This document shows positions 44,007 through 51,829 of a DNA stretch of 61,568 nucleotides, in pieces; the first letter of the stretch is position 1; each line of letters starts with the position of its first letter. The stretch lies in contig JAFXBC010000060.1 in assembly GCA_017516825.1 (NCBI GenBank), forward strand, positions 1-61,568, in the 5' to 3' direction. The stretch is from Clostridia bacterium. GTDB lineage: Bacteria > Bacillota > Clostridia > Oscillospirales > CAG-382. The translations under genes and the position numbers were made by a program. The notes below the pieces were generated by a model. That model saw nothing but the letters and a program-made list of their open reading frames with translations, did no database searches and was not told where the DNA came from.

Positions 44007-44072
44007 ATCATAGCATAAGTTTATTCGTTTGTCAATATGTTTTTATCGTTTATCGTTAAATTTTATTCGTTT
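44007..44072 (-). promoter_or_regulatory. Promoter and operator array of the DUF2975 operon
   Basis: On the minus strand TTGACA (44030-44035), 17 bp, TATGAT (44007-44012), with TGC before the -10. Plus-strand word TTTATTCGTTT occurs at 44020-44030 and 44062-44072, and the related TTTATCGTT at 44042 and 44049. The first copy overlaps the -35 and spacer. A likely operator for the XRE repressor. Confidence 0.75.
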
Positions 44073-44075
44073 CAC

Positions 44076-44103
44076 GAAAAAAGCGGCACGCATTGCGTAC
44101 CGC
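44076..44103 (-). terminator. Terminator of the SUFU-cluster transcript
   Basis: On the minus strand GCGGTACGC and GCGTGCCGC form a stem followed by six thymines, just after the SUFU-like gene. Confidence 0.75.
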
Positions 44104-44109
44104 CAAGGG

Positions 44110-44727
44110 TTAAAAATTTTCGTCCCGGTGCCGTTGGGAAAGGAAATGAGGCCGACCGTTTTCCGGATAGAGATAATTGCTGAACTGCTCCGGACCGATA
44201 CGCATATAGCGTTCCAGATCCGCCTTATTCAAAAGCACCACCTGCAAAAAAGTAGCCGTCCAACCAAAGCCCGCTTTACAGCGAAGCACGCCGAAATCCT
44301 CCAACACCTGCGGAAGCTCCAAATACGCCCCGATCATTTCGTCCACAGGATCTTCGTCTTGCCACCAGAAGCTGTGCCCGTAGGTCACGTACGCTTTCTC
44401 GCGGAAAGCATGGGTGGCAACCCGCATCAGCTGATCATAATACCAACGGATGTTATCCTCTTGCGTGAGGTCTTCCCCGCGATCCACAAACATCACGTAC
44501 TCATTACGGACAGAAAAAGGCTTCGCTTCCATCTTGGGCAATTTATAAGCGCTTGCACCCACGGTCGCCAATTTCCAAAAGGGGAACTTTTCGTTGGGCG
44601 GGTAGACGAATACGTCTACGTGATACCCGCCGTCCAAAACTTGATGCAAAACCGTACACTCATCCTCTTTCGCCCCCAAATAGCGTTCCAGGTGCGCGCT
44701 CAGCTTCTCCATGTGTTTTAATTTCAT
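44110..44727 (-). CDS. Suppressor-of-fused (SUFU)-like domain protein
   Basis: A 205-residue soluble protein with the bacterial SUFU-domain pattern: MEKLSAHLERYLG at the start, ECTVLHQVLDGGYHVDVFVYPPNEKFPFWKLATVGASAYKLP, RNEYVMFVDRGEDL, HSFWWQDEDP and GFGWTATFLQVVLLNKADLERYMRIGPEQF. Such domains are common as immunity proteins in polymorphic toxin systems, and as stand-alone genes. AAAGGAACGGCTTT before ATG 44727 sets the start. Last gene of a four-gene cluster running from 46019 down, all on the minus strand. No toxin gene is adjacent, so an immunity role is inference. Confidence 0.78.
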   Translation of the reverse strand: MKLKHMEKLSAHLERYLGAKEDECTVLHQVLDGGYHVDVFVYPPNEKFPFWKLATVGASAYKLPKMEAKPFSVRNEYVMFVDRGEDLTQEDNIRWYYDQLMRVATHAFREKAYVTYGHSFWWQDEDPVDEMIGAYLELPQVLEDFGVLRCKAGFGWTATFLQVVLLNKADLERYMRIGPEQFSNYLYPENGRPHFLSQRHRDENF

Positions 44728-44749
44728 AAAGCCGTTCCTTTCGCCGTCT

Positions 44750-45082
44750 TCACTCCGGCACCGTGATCTTCCCGATGATGTGCCGATTGAATTCCTCCAG
44801 CTCCTCCGCAGGGACCCAAAGCTCCTTGTGGTAGCTTGCCCCCACCGTCTGCACGGGGAATTTAGAGACGTAATCATCCTCGATCTCAAAGGAGGTCACG
44901 TATCCCGCATAGCCCGCCTCCGCGGAGGTCTTGTTCCAACGTTCGGTGATCTCCCGGGCGTATTTTTCGTTGAGCACGGGGTAGAAGATGGGCTGCTCCG
45001 GCAATCGGGGCGGATACCCACGGTAGCCGGAGGCCGCGATGAGATCAAGCTCGCCCCGCCCCACAGGTCTGTATAAACGCAT
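44750..45082 (-). CDS. ADP-ribosylation/crystallin J1-like small protein
   Basis: A 110-residue protein: LYRPVGRGELDLIAASGYRGYPPRLPEQPIFYPVLNEKYAREITERWNK, then GYAGYVTSFEIEDDYVSKFPVQTVGASYHKELWVPAEELEEFNRHIIGKI. The PPRLPEQPIFYPVLNE and ELWVPAEELEEFNRHIIG stretches match a widespread family of small proteins annotated as ADP-ribosylation/crystallin J1; the true activity is not established. AAAGGAG precedes ATG 45082, which lies directly after the previous stop. The downstream SUFU-like gene starts 22 bases later, so this is the third gene of the cluster. Confidence 0.72.
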   Translation of the reverse strand: MRLYRPVGRGELDLIAASGYRGYPPRLPEQPIFYPVLNEKYAREITERWNKTSAEAGYAGYVTSFEIEDDYVSKFPVQTVGASYHKELWVPAEELEEFNRHIIGKITVPE

Positions 45083-45083
45083 T

Positions 45084-45485
45084 TTACGCTCCTTTTTGCT
45101 CTACGATCCGCCATTTCATGGATTTGGCGATCACGTAGCAGTTGTCTTCCATATGGTTCCGATCAATATACTCGCCGTCCAGCCAGAAGATCTCTTCCCC
45201 TTCAAAATGCACGGAGGTATCCAGAAATTCCCAGCCGTCTTCCTCAAGCTTCCATTTCCGTACAGCGTCAAACTCCAGCTCTACCACGGTGTTCCAAATA
45301 CTGGTGACCAAAAATCTGAGCAACAGCTTTTTATCGTCGGGGTTTACGTAGCACCCGTTTTCATCTACGTTGAGAACGGCGCCGTTGACGTATTCCACGC
45401 CGATCAGGTACCCGTCGTGCAAGAAATTGGTCTTCTCCAAAAAGAAACGGATATCCTCATCGGTTTTGATGGTGTATGTTTTCAC
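45084..45485 (-). CDS. Hypothetical small protein, immunity-like cluster
   Basis: A 133-residue acidic soluble protein that I do not recognise. It starts at GTG 45485 with AAAGGAACG upstream (MKTYTIKTDEDIRFFLEKTNFLHDGYLIG). The pattern of a FLHDGYLIG-like beta segment, then LRFLVTSIWNTVVELEFDAVRKWKL and a beta-rich end, resembles DUF-type proteins that occur singly in Firmicute genomes next to immunity-like genes. One base separates it from the following ADP-ribosylation-like gene, so translation is coupled. Function unknown. Confidence 0.65.
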   Translation of the reverse strand: MKTYTIKTDEDIRFFLEKTNFLHDGYLIGVEYVNGAVLNVDENGCYVNPDDKKLLLRFLVTSIWNTVVELEFDAVRKWKLEEDGWEFLDTSVHFEGEEIFWLDGEYIDRNHMEDNCYVIAKSMKWRIVEQKGA

Positions 45486-45527
45486 GTTTCTCGTTCCTTT
45501 CGCTCTATGATTTGTTCGCGTGCAAGC

Positions 45528-46019
45528 TTAAGCCCCTGCGCGGACGACCAACGCCGCCAAGAAGGACAAAACAAACGTGGCAACCAATATCCCCAGCCAA
45601 GCCGCAAGCTTTTTGGGGATGCTGTCCATTTCCCGCATGGCCCACAGGTTCACAACGATCATAACGCCCCAGATCAAGCCGCCGACGGCGCCACCCACCA
45701 CGGGAACGATGGAGCAAAGATACGGACTATTCCCCCAGGCACTCATCAAGCCATAGATCAGCGCGCTGAAAAGGATCTCATACCAAGTGGGCTTCCGAGA
45801 GATCACCACGTTGTTACCCTCGATCTCCAAATGGGCGCCAAACCAATAGCTCCCCTTTGCGGTAACGCGGATCACCCGGTCCCCCGTGTCGTAGAGAAAA
45901 ACGTTTTTCCGCTCCTTGACAAGCTCTTTGCCCCCGATGAAAACGGCCTTTTTTCCGCTCCAGAAGTTTTCGTCGTAAGAAATCTCACCATAGGAATCGT
46001 GCCGAATCGTAATGAACAT
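45528..46019 (-). CDS. Hypothetical membrane protein with N-terminal beta domain
   Basis: A 163-residue protein. Residues 1-75 are a soluble beta-rich domain (MFITIRHDSYGEISYDENFWSGKKAVFIGGKEL). Three hydrophobic spans follow (about 82-95, 102-125 and 138-160). AAGGAGGG before ATG 46019 is a strong ribosome site. First gene of the cluster, behind a consensus promoter. It resembles small bacterial membrane proteins with an extra domain annotated only as hypothetical; no family signature is seen. The gap of 42 bases to the next gene holds no terminator. Confidence 0.65.
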   Translation of the reverse strand: MFITIRHDSYGEISYDENFWSGKKAVFIGGKELVKERKNVFLYDTGDRVIRVTAKGSYWFGAHLEIEGNNVVISRKPTWYEILFSALIYGLMSAWGNSPYLCSIVPVVGGAVGGLIWGVMIVVNLWAMREMDSIPKKLAAWLGILVATFVLSFLAALVVRAGA

Positions 46020-46071
46020 AATACCCTCCTTGTTTTATTGAGCTGAGATCAAAATCTCCCTTTTCATCAGC

Positions 46072-46100
46072 AGTATACCACACGGTCAAATGAATGTCAA
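46072..46100 (-). promoter_or_regulatory. Promoter of the four-gene cluster
   Basis: On the minus strand TTGACA (46095-46100), 17 bp, TATACT (46072-46077), with TGG before the -10. Confidence 0.83.
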
Positions 46101-46127
46101 TAGTAAATACGAGATTCCTGGAAAAAT

Positions 46128-46157
46128 ATCAAAAGCGCCTCCGAAGAGACGCTTTTT
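46128..46157 (-). terminator. Terminator of the MerR gene
   Basis: On the minus strand AAAGCGTCTC and GAGGCGCTTTT form a stem with a ttcg loop, shortly after the stop codon. Confidence 0.75.
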
Positions 46158-46165
46158 GAAATCGG

Positions 46166-47434
46166 TTATACTCTTGCAAACACGTAATACCCGGGTTCTG
46201 CGCCGCCGTAGAGATAGTCGCCGCTTTTCCATTCCATGAACAGGTAGTCCCTGCCGCCGATGGTACGGATCTCATAGGCACATGCGGTGTGATTCCACTT
46301 CCGCAGGACGTAGCCCTTGGTCCAGGTCTGCATATGGTCGCCGCAAATGACCTCGTTGCCGTAGCGGCTGATCACCTCTCCGCCCGCCTTGAATTCCACG
46401 GTTTTGAAGAACAGATCTTTCCGAGGCGGCTCTTCCGGGTCGTAAGCTGCCGCATCCTCGCAGAAATCGCAGGCGATCCACTTGCCCAGAACAGACGGAT
46501 CCTCCGCGAAGGGCAGATCGACCTCATCCTTCCGCGCCAGCTCCTCCTTACGGTACGCCACGTCGTCAATTTGGCAAAGCACCAGAACGGTAGGTCTTCC
46601 GCCTCTGCGGTACTCGTAGGATTTGAAGGTGACGAACATATACCGCTGACCGCCGTACTCCTCTACGGTGTAGTCGTTCACGAAGGCGCTGTCCCCGAAG
46701 CGGCAGATCAGCTTGCCTTTGCTCCAGGCATAACACCAATACTGCTCCCCGCCGGGGAGGAAGCAGATCTCACGAGCCTTGGGTTGCCTGGGGCACACGC
46801 CGCCGTAGAAGTCCTCCTTCACGGCGTATTCTCCCACGGTCTGCCACTTCCCCACCACGGAAGGATCGTCCTCAAAGAGAACGTTGGTATCCTCCCAAAT
46901 AGGTTCGGCCTTATCCTTCAGCTTCACTGCATCACAGGCCACGTATACCCGGTTGGAACCGGGTTCTCCGTAGGTGCGGTGAGTGGAGATCCGCTGGTAG
47001 CCCTCCCGATGAAGGGCATCTTCCACCTCTTCCCGCAGTTGGTTTTGGAGATTCCCGTCGTCAAAACGGCTTTTGGCAACGGTGATCCCCCCGTAATCTG
47101 TAAAAATAACGCTCATGTCTCTCGTTTCTCCTAATAACAAGTCCCGAGCCTCCCGCAGGCTTTCCATCGCCTTGGTCAGCTCCTCGCGTTTGGATTCAAA
47201 CAAGGAGAGGAGCTCCTCTTCTCCGGCTTTCAGCAGGGTCTTGATCTCCGGCAGGGAGAACCCCGCCTTCTTCAAGGCCGTGATCCGAAAGAACACGGGA
47301 ATCTGCTCTTTGGCGTAATAGCGGTAGCCCGTGAAGCGGTCTACGTAGTCCGGGGACAACAGCCCCTCCTTGTCGTAGTGCCGCAGGACGGATATTTTGG
47401 TACCGCAAAGACTTGCAAACTCGCCGATCTGCAT
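46166..47434 (-). CDS. MerR-family regulator with duplicated C-terminal beta domain
   Basis: A 422-residue regulator. Residues 1-70 are the MerR helix-turn-helix and wing (MQIGEFASLCGTKISVLRHYDKEGLLSPDYVDRFTGYRYYAKEQI), followed by a coiled coil (about 78-105). The C-terminal 240 residues contain two copies of a sensing-type domain: EDDPSVVGKWQTVGEYAVKEDFYGG...CYAWSKGKLICRFGDSA...FVTFKSYEYRRGG, and AEDPSVLGKWIACDFCEDAAAYDPEEP...TWTKGYVLRKWNHTACAYEIRTIGGRDYLFMEWKSGDYLYGG. Both halves share DPSV-x-GKW and a final W/F-K-S-x-x-Y-x-GG. GGAGTG precedes ATG 47434. Its promoter has the 19-bp spacer typical of MerR control, so it probably activates itself. Confidence 0.88.
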   Translation of the reverse strand: MQIGEFASLCGTKISVLRHYDKEGLLSPDYVDRFTGYRYYAKEQIPVFFRITALKKAGFSLPEIKTLLKAGEEELLSLFESKREELTKAMESLREARDLLLGETRDMSVIFTDYGGITVAKSRFDDGNLQNQLREEVEDALHREGYQRISTHRTYGEPGSNRVYVACDAVKLKDKAEPIWEDTNVLFEDDPSVVGKWQTVGEYAVKEDFYGGVCPRQPKAREICFLPGGEQYWCYAWSKGKLICRFGDSAFVNDYTVEEYGGQRYMFVTFKSYEYRRGGRPTVLVLCQIDDVAYRKEELARKDEVDLPFAEDPSVLGKWIACDFCEDAAAYDPEEPPRKDLFFKTVEFKAGGEVISRYGNEVICGDHMQTWTKGYVLRKWNHTACAYEIRTIGGRDYLFMEWKSGDYLYGGAEPGYYVFARV

Positions 47435-47456
47435 ATATACTCACTCCATTCGCAGC

Positions 47457-47535
47457 CCGCTGTTGCGGGCGGTCGCTAACGATTTTGTGCGCGAAACCAC
47501 AAAATCACGTTTGAAAAAGGACCTCTTTTTCAAAC
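47457..47535 (-). promoter_or_regulatory. Hairpin-rich leader of the MerR gene
   Basis: Three stems in the untranslated leader: CCCGC/GCGGG at 47457-47470, GATTTTGTG/CACAAAATC at 47481-47506 and an 11-bp perfect stem GTTTGAAAAAG/CTTTTTCAAAC at 47509-47535. No thymine run follows, so they are not plain terminators. Confidence 0.6.
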
Positions 47536-47578
47536 TTGTTCTCCTTGTGAATTGCTTACGTAGGATCCTTACGAGGGC

Positions 47579-47609
47579 ATTATAAACCTGAAGTTAGGGT
47601 GAGAGTCAA
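47579..47609 (-). promoter_or_regulatory. MerR-type promoter with 19-bp spacer
   Basis: On the minus strand TTGACT (47604-47609), a 19-bp spacer, TATAAT (47579-47584). The spacer carries the dyad-like ACCCTAAC/TTCAGGTT (47585-47600). The long spacer and central dyad are the hallmark of promoters activated by MerR-family proteins. Start to ATG is about 140 bases. Confidence 0.85.
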
Positions 47610-47627
47610 GAGGTTTTTCGAAAAAAG

Positions 47628-48437
47628 TTATTTTTTTATTTGCTTGCGGTAGTTATATACGACACCGCCTTCCACGGTTTCGTGTGAGAACCACGAAAAG
47701 CCTCTGGAAGTCAGTTCCTCATCAGGCGATTCACGGCGGAATTCATCGTCCCCGTTGCAGATCACCAGCCAACCGCCGTTTTTGGTAATGCGCGTGATTT
47801 CTCGAATTTCTTCCTCGTAGAAATCTCCAACCACGTGACCGCTGAGAACGGCATCAAAGGTATCGTCTTCAAAGGGCAAAGACAGCACTTCGCCGTCCAA
47901 AACCTTCATATTGGAAAGTCCTTCAGCCTTGATCCGATCCCGCATATATTCCCGTAATTGGTCGCAAGGCTCGCTGGCATACACCCTCTTTGCCACTTTG
48001 GCCGCCGCAAACGCTAATCGTCCCGTACCGGCGCCCACGTCCAGAACCACCCGATCCTTCAGATCCACCAATTCGTGCAAATACTTAGGATCCCAATTCC
48101 GGATATAATTCACGCCTTCCATAACCTGTGGATACGCATATACCACAAAGGTCTCGTGGAATTGCAGAATAGACGTTTCCGCGCTCCGCATCTCTTCTTC
48201 GCTCCAACCGGCAAAAGGAACTTGGCGCACGCGGCCCAGAAAAGCACTGCATTCCGGTGCTTTTTGGCAGGCGAACTCATAGACGTGAGGGTAGCAGTAC
48301 AACGCTTTTGCCATGTCGGCAAGGTAATCACCGTCGTAATGTGGGCAATCTTGAAAGATCCACCGCAACACCCACCGATCCAAAAGCAAAATGCAATTCA
48401 TGGTATACTCTTTTCCGTCGATCCAATTATAACGCAT
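47628..48437 (-). CDS. Class I SAM-dependent methyltransferase
   Basis: A 269-residue soluble enzyme. The SAM-binding motif VVLDVGAGTGRLAFAAAK (about 128-145) is followed by VYASEPCDQLREYMRDRI (acidic loop), KVLDGEVLSLPFEDDTFDAVLSGHVVGDF (motif II region) and REITRITKNGGWLVICNG (post-II). The substrate is unknown. The N-terminal 125 residues are a separate helical part. GGAGGTTGTT before ATG 48437 sets the start; a longer frame begins at 48500 inside the promoter. AT-richer than the MerR gene. Promoter at 48472-48500; no partner gene is close. Confidence 0.85.
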   Translation of the reverse strand: MRYNWIDGKEYTMNCILLLDRWVLRWIFQDCPHYDGDYLADMAKALYCYPHVYEFACQKAPECSAFLGRVRQVPFAGWSEEEMRSAETSILQFHETFVVYAYPQVMEGVNYIRNWDPKYLHELVDLKDRVVLDVGAGTGRLAFAAAKVAKRVYASEPCDQLREYMRDRIKAEGLSNMKVLDGEVLSLPFEDDTFDAVLSGHVVGDFYEEEIREITRITKNGGWLVICNGDDEFRRESPDEELTSRGFSWFSHETVEGGVVYNYRKQIKK

Positions 48438-48471
48438 AACAACCTCCGCGCCACCATTGTAGTTTAAGAAA

Positions 48472-48500
48472 ACTATACCATATATCTCGCAGAGAATCAA
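48472..48500 (-). promoter_or_regulatory. Promoter of the methyltransferase gene
   Basis: On the minus strand TTGATT (48495-48500), 17 bp, TATAGT (48472-48477), with TGG before the -10. Confidence 0.75.
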
Positions 48501-48563
48501 TCCTATATCAAAAAACGATGTATACCGTCGGTTGACTTGCCAAGCAATTCCCCCACAAGAAGT

Positions 48564-49403
48564 TTATTTCAAATAAGGCTTCCGTCTGCCGTCGTAGTTG
48601 ACGTAGAAGTGGTTGGGAACGTCGATCATTTCCCGGGCGAAGATGAGCATGGACGTAAAAGAAGGTCTGGGGCGGAACTGATAGAGCTCCACCAGTTGGT
48701 CGTCTATCTCCGCTTCGGTTCTGCCCAAAAGATGCCACCTCAAAAGCTCCCCGATGATCTGCTTTGCCTTCTCCTCGGGCAAGCCCAGCTCCCGCATCAA
48801 CAGCTTTTCGGTGAAGGAATGCACGCCATCCCGCCGATGCAAGAACAACAGCGTGTTGAAAAATGCCGGATCGGAAAGCGTCCCAAACAATGGGGGATAA
48901 TCGATGCCGTCCAAAAGAGCCTTCTCCCTGTCCGCCGTCTCCGGCACCGCCAGAAAATACTGCATCCGGTTGAACAGCCCCATCTCCGTATACCCGTGAT
49001 CGGAAAGGATGCGGGAATATACTTGGTCGTTCGGGTGATGCTCCGCGGCCTCCTGCTTCAGCGTTTCCGGATCGGAAAAGATCTTCCCGAAAATCGATTG
49101 CTGGATCATCCAGCAAAGCTCAAAGGCTCTGGAGATGCGCTCCTCTTCCCGCGTTCCCGTGATGTCTGCAAAAATTGCCTCTTGAATATCGCCAAAGCAG
49201 CTCCCTCTCCCGAACAGCGTGTCGATGGAAACGCCGAAGTATTCCGCGATCCCGGGCAACAGCTCCGTGTCGGGCACTCCCCCGTTTTCCCATTTGGAAA
49301 CCGCCTGGGCAGTTACCCCTACGTGCTGTGCCAGATCCTCTTGCCGAACCCCTTTTTCCTTCCGCAGCTCGGCTATTCTTTTGCCTATGGTCGTCAGTTC
49401 CAT
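48564..49403 (-). CDS. XRE-family regulator with helical C-terminus
   Basis: A 279-residue regulator. Residues 1-66 are the helix-turn-helix (TIGKRIAELRKEKGVRQEDLAQHVGVTAQAVSKWENGGVPDTELLPGIAEYFGVSIDTLFGRG). Residues about 70-279 are helical and not obviously TPR: FADITGTREEERISRAFELCWMIQQSIFGKIFSDPETLKQEA, then a winged-helix-like DPAFFNTLLFLHRRDGVHSFTEKLLMRELGLPEEKAKQIIGELLRWHLLGRTEAEIDDQLVELYQF. GGAGG sits before ATG 49403. Promoter at 49453-49481. The C-terminal part is the kind often seen in Firmicute XRE proteins that follow a membrane transporter, but none is adjacent. Confidence 0.85.
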   Translation of the reverse strand: MELTTIGKRIAELRKEKGVRQEDLAQHVGVTAQAVSKWENGGVPDTELLPGIAEYFGVSIDTLFGRGSCFGDIQEAIFADITGTREEERISRAFELCWMIQQSIFGKIFSDPETLKQEAAEHHPNDQVYSRILSDHGYTEMGLFNRMQYFLAVPETADREKALLDGIDYPPLFGTLSDPAFFNTLLFLHRRDGVHSFTEKLLMRELGLPEEKAKQIIGELLRWHLLGRTEAEIDDQLVELYQFRPRPSFTSMLIFAREMIDVPNHFYVNYDGRRKPYLK

Positions 49404-49452
49404 AAAATACCTCCGATTGAAATTTTTCATCGTCCGCGCTTCCGATGGTTTT

Positions 49453-49481
49453 ATGATACCACAACTTTCGGTTGTTTGCAA
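49453..49481 (-). promoter_or_regulatory. Promoter of the XRE gene at 48564
   Basis: On the minus strand TTGCAA (49476-49481), 17 bp, TATCAT (49453-49458), with TGG before the -10. Confidence 0.78.
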
Positions 49482-49521
49482 GAGAGGCGAAATTGCATAA
49501 AACAACCCCGGGTTGATTTCC

Positions 49522-49555
49522 AAAAAAAAAGCAGACCGCCCGAAAGCGGTCTGCT
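49522..49555 (-). terminator. Terminator of the XRE-membrane gene
   Basis: On the minus strand AGCAGACCGC and GCGGTCTGCT form a 10-bp stem followed by nine thymines. It lies about 150 bases after the stop at 49709; that 150-base gap holds no gene. Confidence 0.75.
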
Positions 49556-49708
49556 ATGCACGTGCTCGCGGTATAAAACGAAGTGACTGATCCACGTTCG
49601 TTGCGACACAAACTTTTCCACACCATGACAATTCTCTTTTTGAATAGAGATGCATTTTGTTCTTATTCAATTTTTACCGCAAGCAAGTTGCACGTGAAGT
49701 TTTCCGCA

Positions 49709-50757
49709 CTAATTTTTCACCCCTCTGCGGCGAATCATTCCTATGGTGCAAAAGATCGCAGACAACAGCAGCAGCGTCAGGCAGATCAGCAGATGGACGT
49801 TATTTTCCAAGGTCACGCCGATTTCCCAAGAAAGCAGATCCGCCCGAAGCACGTTGGCGTCGTTCAGCTCCTTTTGGAGTGCGGGATCGTTCAGCTTCAA
49901 AAACAGGGGCGGCAGGTACAAGAAGACGTCCGTCAGAAGCAACACCAAGCCGGTCTTGACGAAGCGATTCGTCTTCAAAAATCGAATGCTCAACAGCAAA
50001 TTCAGCGACAAGTAAATCCCCGCCACGATGGGGAGGGCAATGGAGCAATACCACCACCGGGAGGCGTATCCTGCCGCCAGGGTGTACCCGTTGATCAGAA
50101 GCAGAAGTCCGTTCAGCCCAAGGAAATCCACCAAGAGGGAAAGAAAATCGTTGTATTTTCTGACTCTTTCAAATACGGCGTATTTTGCAATATAAATGGG
50201 TGTAAAGAGAACCACCAGGCCGAACAGCACCGAGGCCGCCGCCACCCAAAACCAATCCCCTGCCGTGTATAAACAGCACACGCCCAAAAGCAACGCCAAC
50301 GCGGTATACATGGACAGCGGGACGAACAGCAGTCTGTTCTTTTTGATCAACCCCGGGAGATTCGTACAGGTGAAGGCAAGCAGTAAAGCGGACGCTACGA
50401 TCCAGAACCAGGAAAGGGTATGCTCCACCGCCAAATTGCAAATAAAGCAGGTCAAAAGCGCCACGCCGTAAGAAATATAGAAGAATAAGCTCCAGGACAG
50501 AGAGACTGCCCGCCATCTTCTCGCCTGCACCTTCTCCTCCCTGGCGCGGTTGTCGATGCTTGCGGTGATCAGCTCGTGCTCGGTCACGCCCAGGATCTCC
50601 GACAATTTGGGGAGCAGGCTGATGTCCGGACGAGCCACGTTCTTTTCCCATTTGCTTACCGCCGATTCGGACACGTACAACAGACCCGCCAGCTCCTTTG
50701 GGTCAGATTCTTTTCCGCACGCAGCCTTCGGATAAATTCACCGAAATTCTTTTCCAC
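49709..50757 (-). pseudogene. XRE helix-turn-helix fused to a multi-span membrane domain, frameshifted near its start
   Basis: The part after 50680 reads YVSESAVSKWEKNVARPDISLLPKLSEILGVTEHELI, which is the second half of a Cro/CI helix-turn-helix, followed by about seven hydrophobic spans and the end GMIRRRGVKN. The first half lies in another frame: from GTG 50757 (GGGAGG eight bases upstream) the DNA reads VEKNFGEFIRRLRAEKNLTQ, then shifts. Reading back one base near CCCAAAGG (50695-50702) restores KELAGLLYVSESAVSKW. So either one base is missing (a pseudogene or a sequence error) or ribosomes shift -1 here. The slippery heptamer is not in the classical phase, so simple loss is more likely. 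Confidence 0.75.
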
Positions 50758-50868
50758 GTTCAATGCCTCCCGAAAATGTTTTTGCGGGGGAAGTATAGCA
50801 CGATTTCCCCGCGATTGCAAGGTAAAACGGCAAAGAAGCGGCTTGAAGATCTTTCAAGTTTCTAAGAA

Positions 50869-51810
50869 TCACTTCAAACACGCCCCGAAGGGAGCCACGT
50901 CCACGTCGCCGTGGAGAGCTTCGTAGTCCTCCCCCAGGAAGCAAGCGAAGGTGGAGATCGCCTCAAACCCCATCCTGCGGTATTCCGCGATGTCACACTC
51001 CATGGCTTCTCTGTCCAGAACGAATTTTGCCGGGGGCTTTTTCCACCCGGAATACAGGGAGTTATCGTACCAATATTCCAACACCTTCGGGGGCTCCCCA
51101 CCAAAGAAGTCCATCAGCGGGCGGATCATTTCTTTTTCCTTGGCGATCCGCTCCGAGGCGTCCTCTCCCGTGGCGGTATACTTGGCAAAGGGTGCGTATT
51201 CCAGGAAGACGCCCTCCTCGGGAGACACGGCCCCGGGCGGGACGATGCTGTCCACGTAGGCCAGGTACGCCATGCGGGCGGTGGGGATCTGCTTTCTGAT
51301 CTCCCGCAACATACCTCTTACCGCCATCAATTGCTGATCCGAGGGGGATAAATGCTTGCACTTTGGACAATGGCAATGGAGGTCACGTCCGTCGTCCATC
51401 CAGAAATAGAAGGCGGGACGGCTCCCGTACAAGGCGAGGGCCAGCTCTGCGGCACGACGGGAAAACAACGCCATGGCTTCGGGGTTGGAAACGCAGAAGT
51501 TCCAATCTTTCGTCCGCTCTCCCTGCTCATTCATGCGGAAATAGTCGGGATGCTCCGCAAAGAGAGCCCTGGGCATCAGGTAGCCTGCGGCGTGGATCTC
51601 GTATTCCACCTCCAGCCCACGGGACAGGGCATAGTCGATCAGCGCTCTGAATTCCTTGGTTTTGATCCGCTCCAGCAGATCAGCAAGGGAAGCCGCCGCA
51701 TCCATACCCCCTACGGGATGAATGCCCAGCACGTCCACCCCCGCATCCGCCAGGCGGTGGATCCATTTTTTCGATACCTCGTCGGGATGGATGATCATAC
51801 TGCTTTTCAT
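50869..51810 (-). CDS. DUF4838-type protein (GH20-like fold)
   Basis: A 313-residue cytoplasmic protein. It has the features of DUF4838: a TIM-barrel-like start MIIHPDEVSKKWIHRLADAGVDVLGIHPVGG, the long YALSRGLEVEYEIHAAGYLMP, FYFWMDDGRDLHCHCPKCKHLSPSDQQ (about 136-162, the D-D-x-x-x-x-H-C-H-C-P-K-C motif) and VLEYWYDNSLYSGWKKPPAK near the end. AAAGGAGG precedes ATG 51810. It starts 20 bases after the ABC permease and is the last gene of a TetR-ABC-DUF4838 operon. Related proteins are found with sugar-processing genes; activity is not proven. Confidence 0.85.
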   Translation of the reverse strand: MKSSMIIHPDEVSKKWIHRLADAGVDVLGIHPVGGMDAAASLADLLERIKTKEFRALIDYALSRGLEVEYEIHAAGYLMPRALFAEHPDYFRMNEQGERTKDWNFCVSNPEAMALFSRRAAELALALYGSRPAFYFWMDDGRDLHCHCPKCKHLSPSDQQLMAVRGMLREIRKQIPTARMAYLAYVDSIVPPGAVSPEEGVFLEYAPFAKYTATGEDASERIAKEKEMIRPLMDFFGGEPPKVLEYWYDNSLYSGWKKPPAKFVLDREAMECDIAEYRRMGFEAISTFACFLGEDYEALHGDVDVAPFGACLK

Positions 51811-51829
51811 AAGAATGGCCTCCTTTGGG

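Noticed and set aside
40355..44059. A 1234-codon open frame on the plus strand across the XRE, GH78 and DUF2975 genes
   Set aside because: It crosses four clear minus-strand genes and their promoters; an artefact of codon bias.
50695..50702. Programmed -1 frameshift at CCCAAAGG
   Set aside because: The heptamer is not in the X-XXY-YYZ phase needed for tandem slippage and no clear downstream pseudoknot is seen; base loss or sequence error is simpler.
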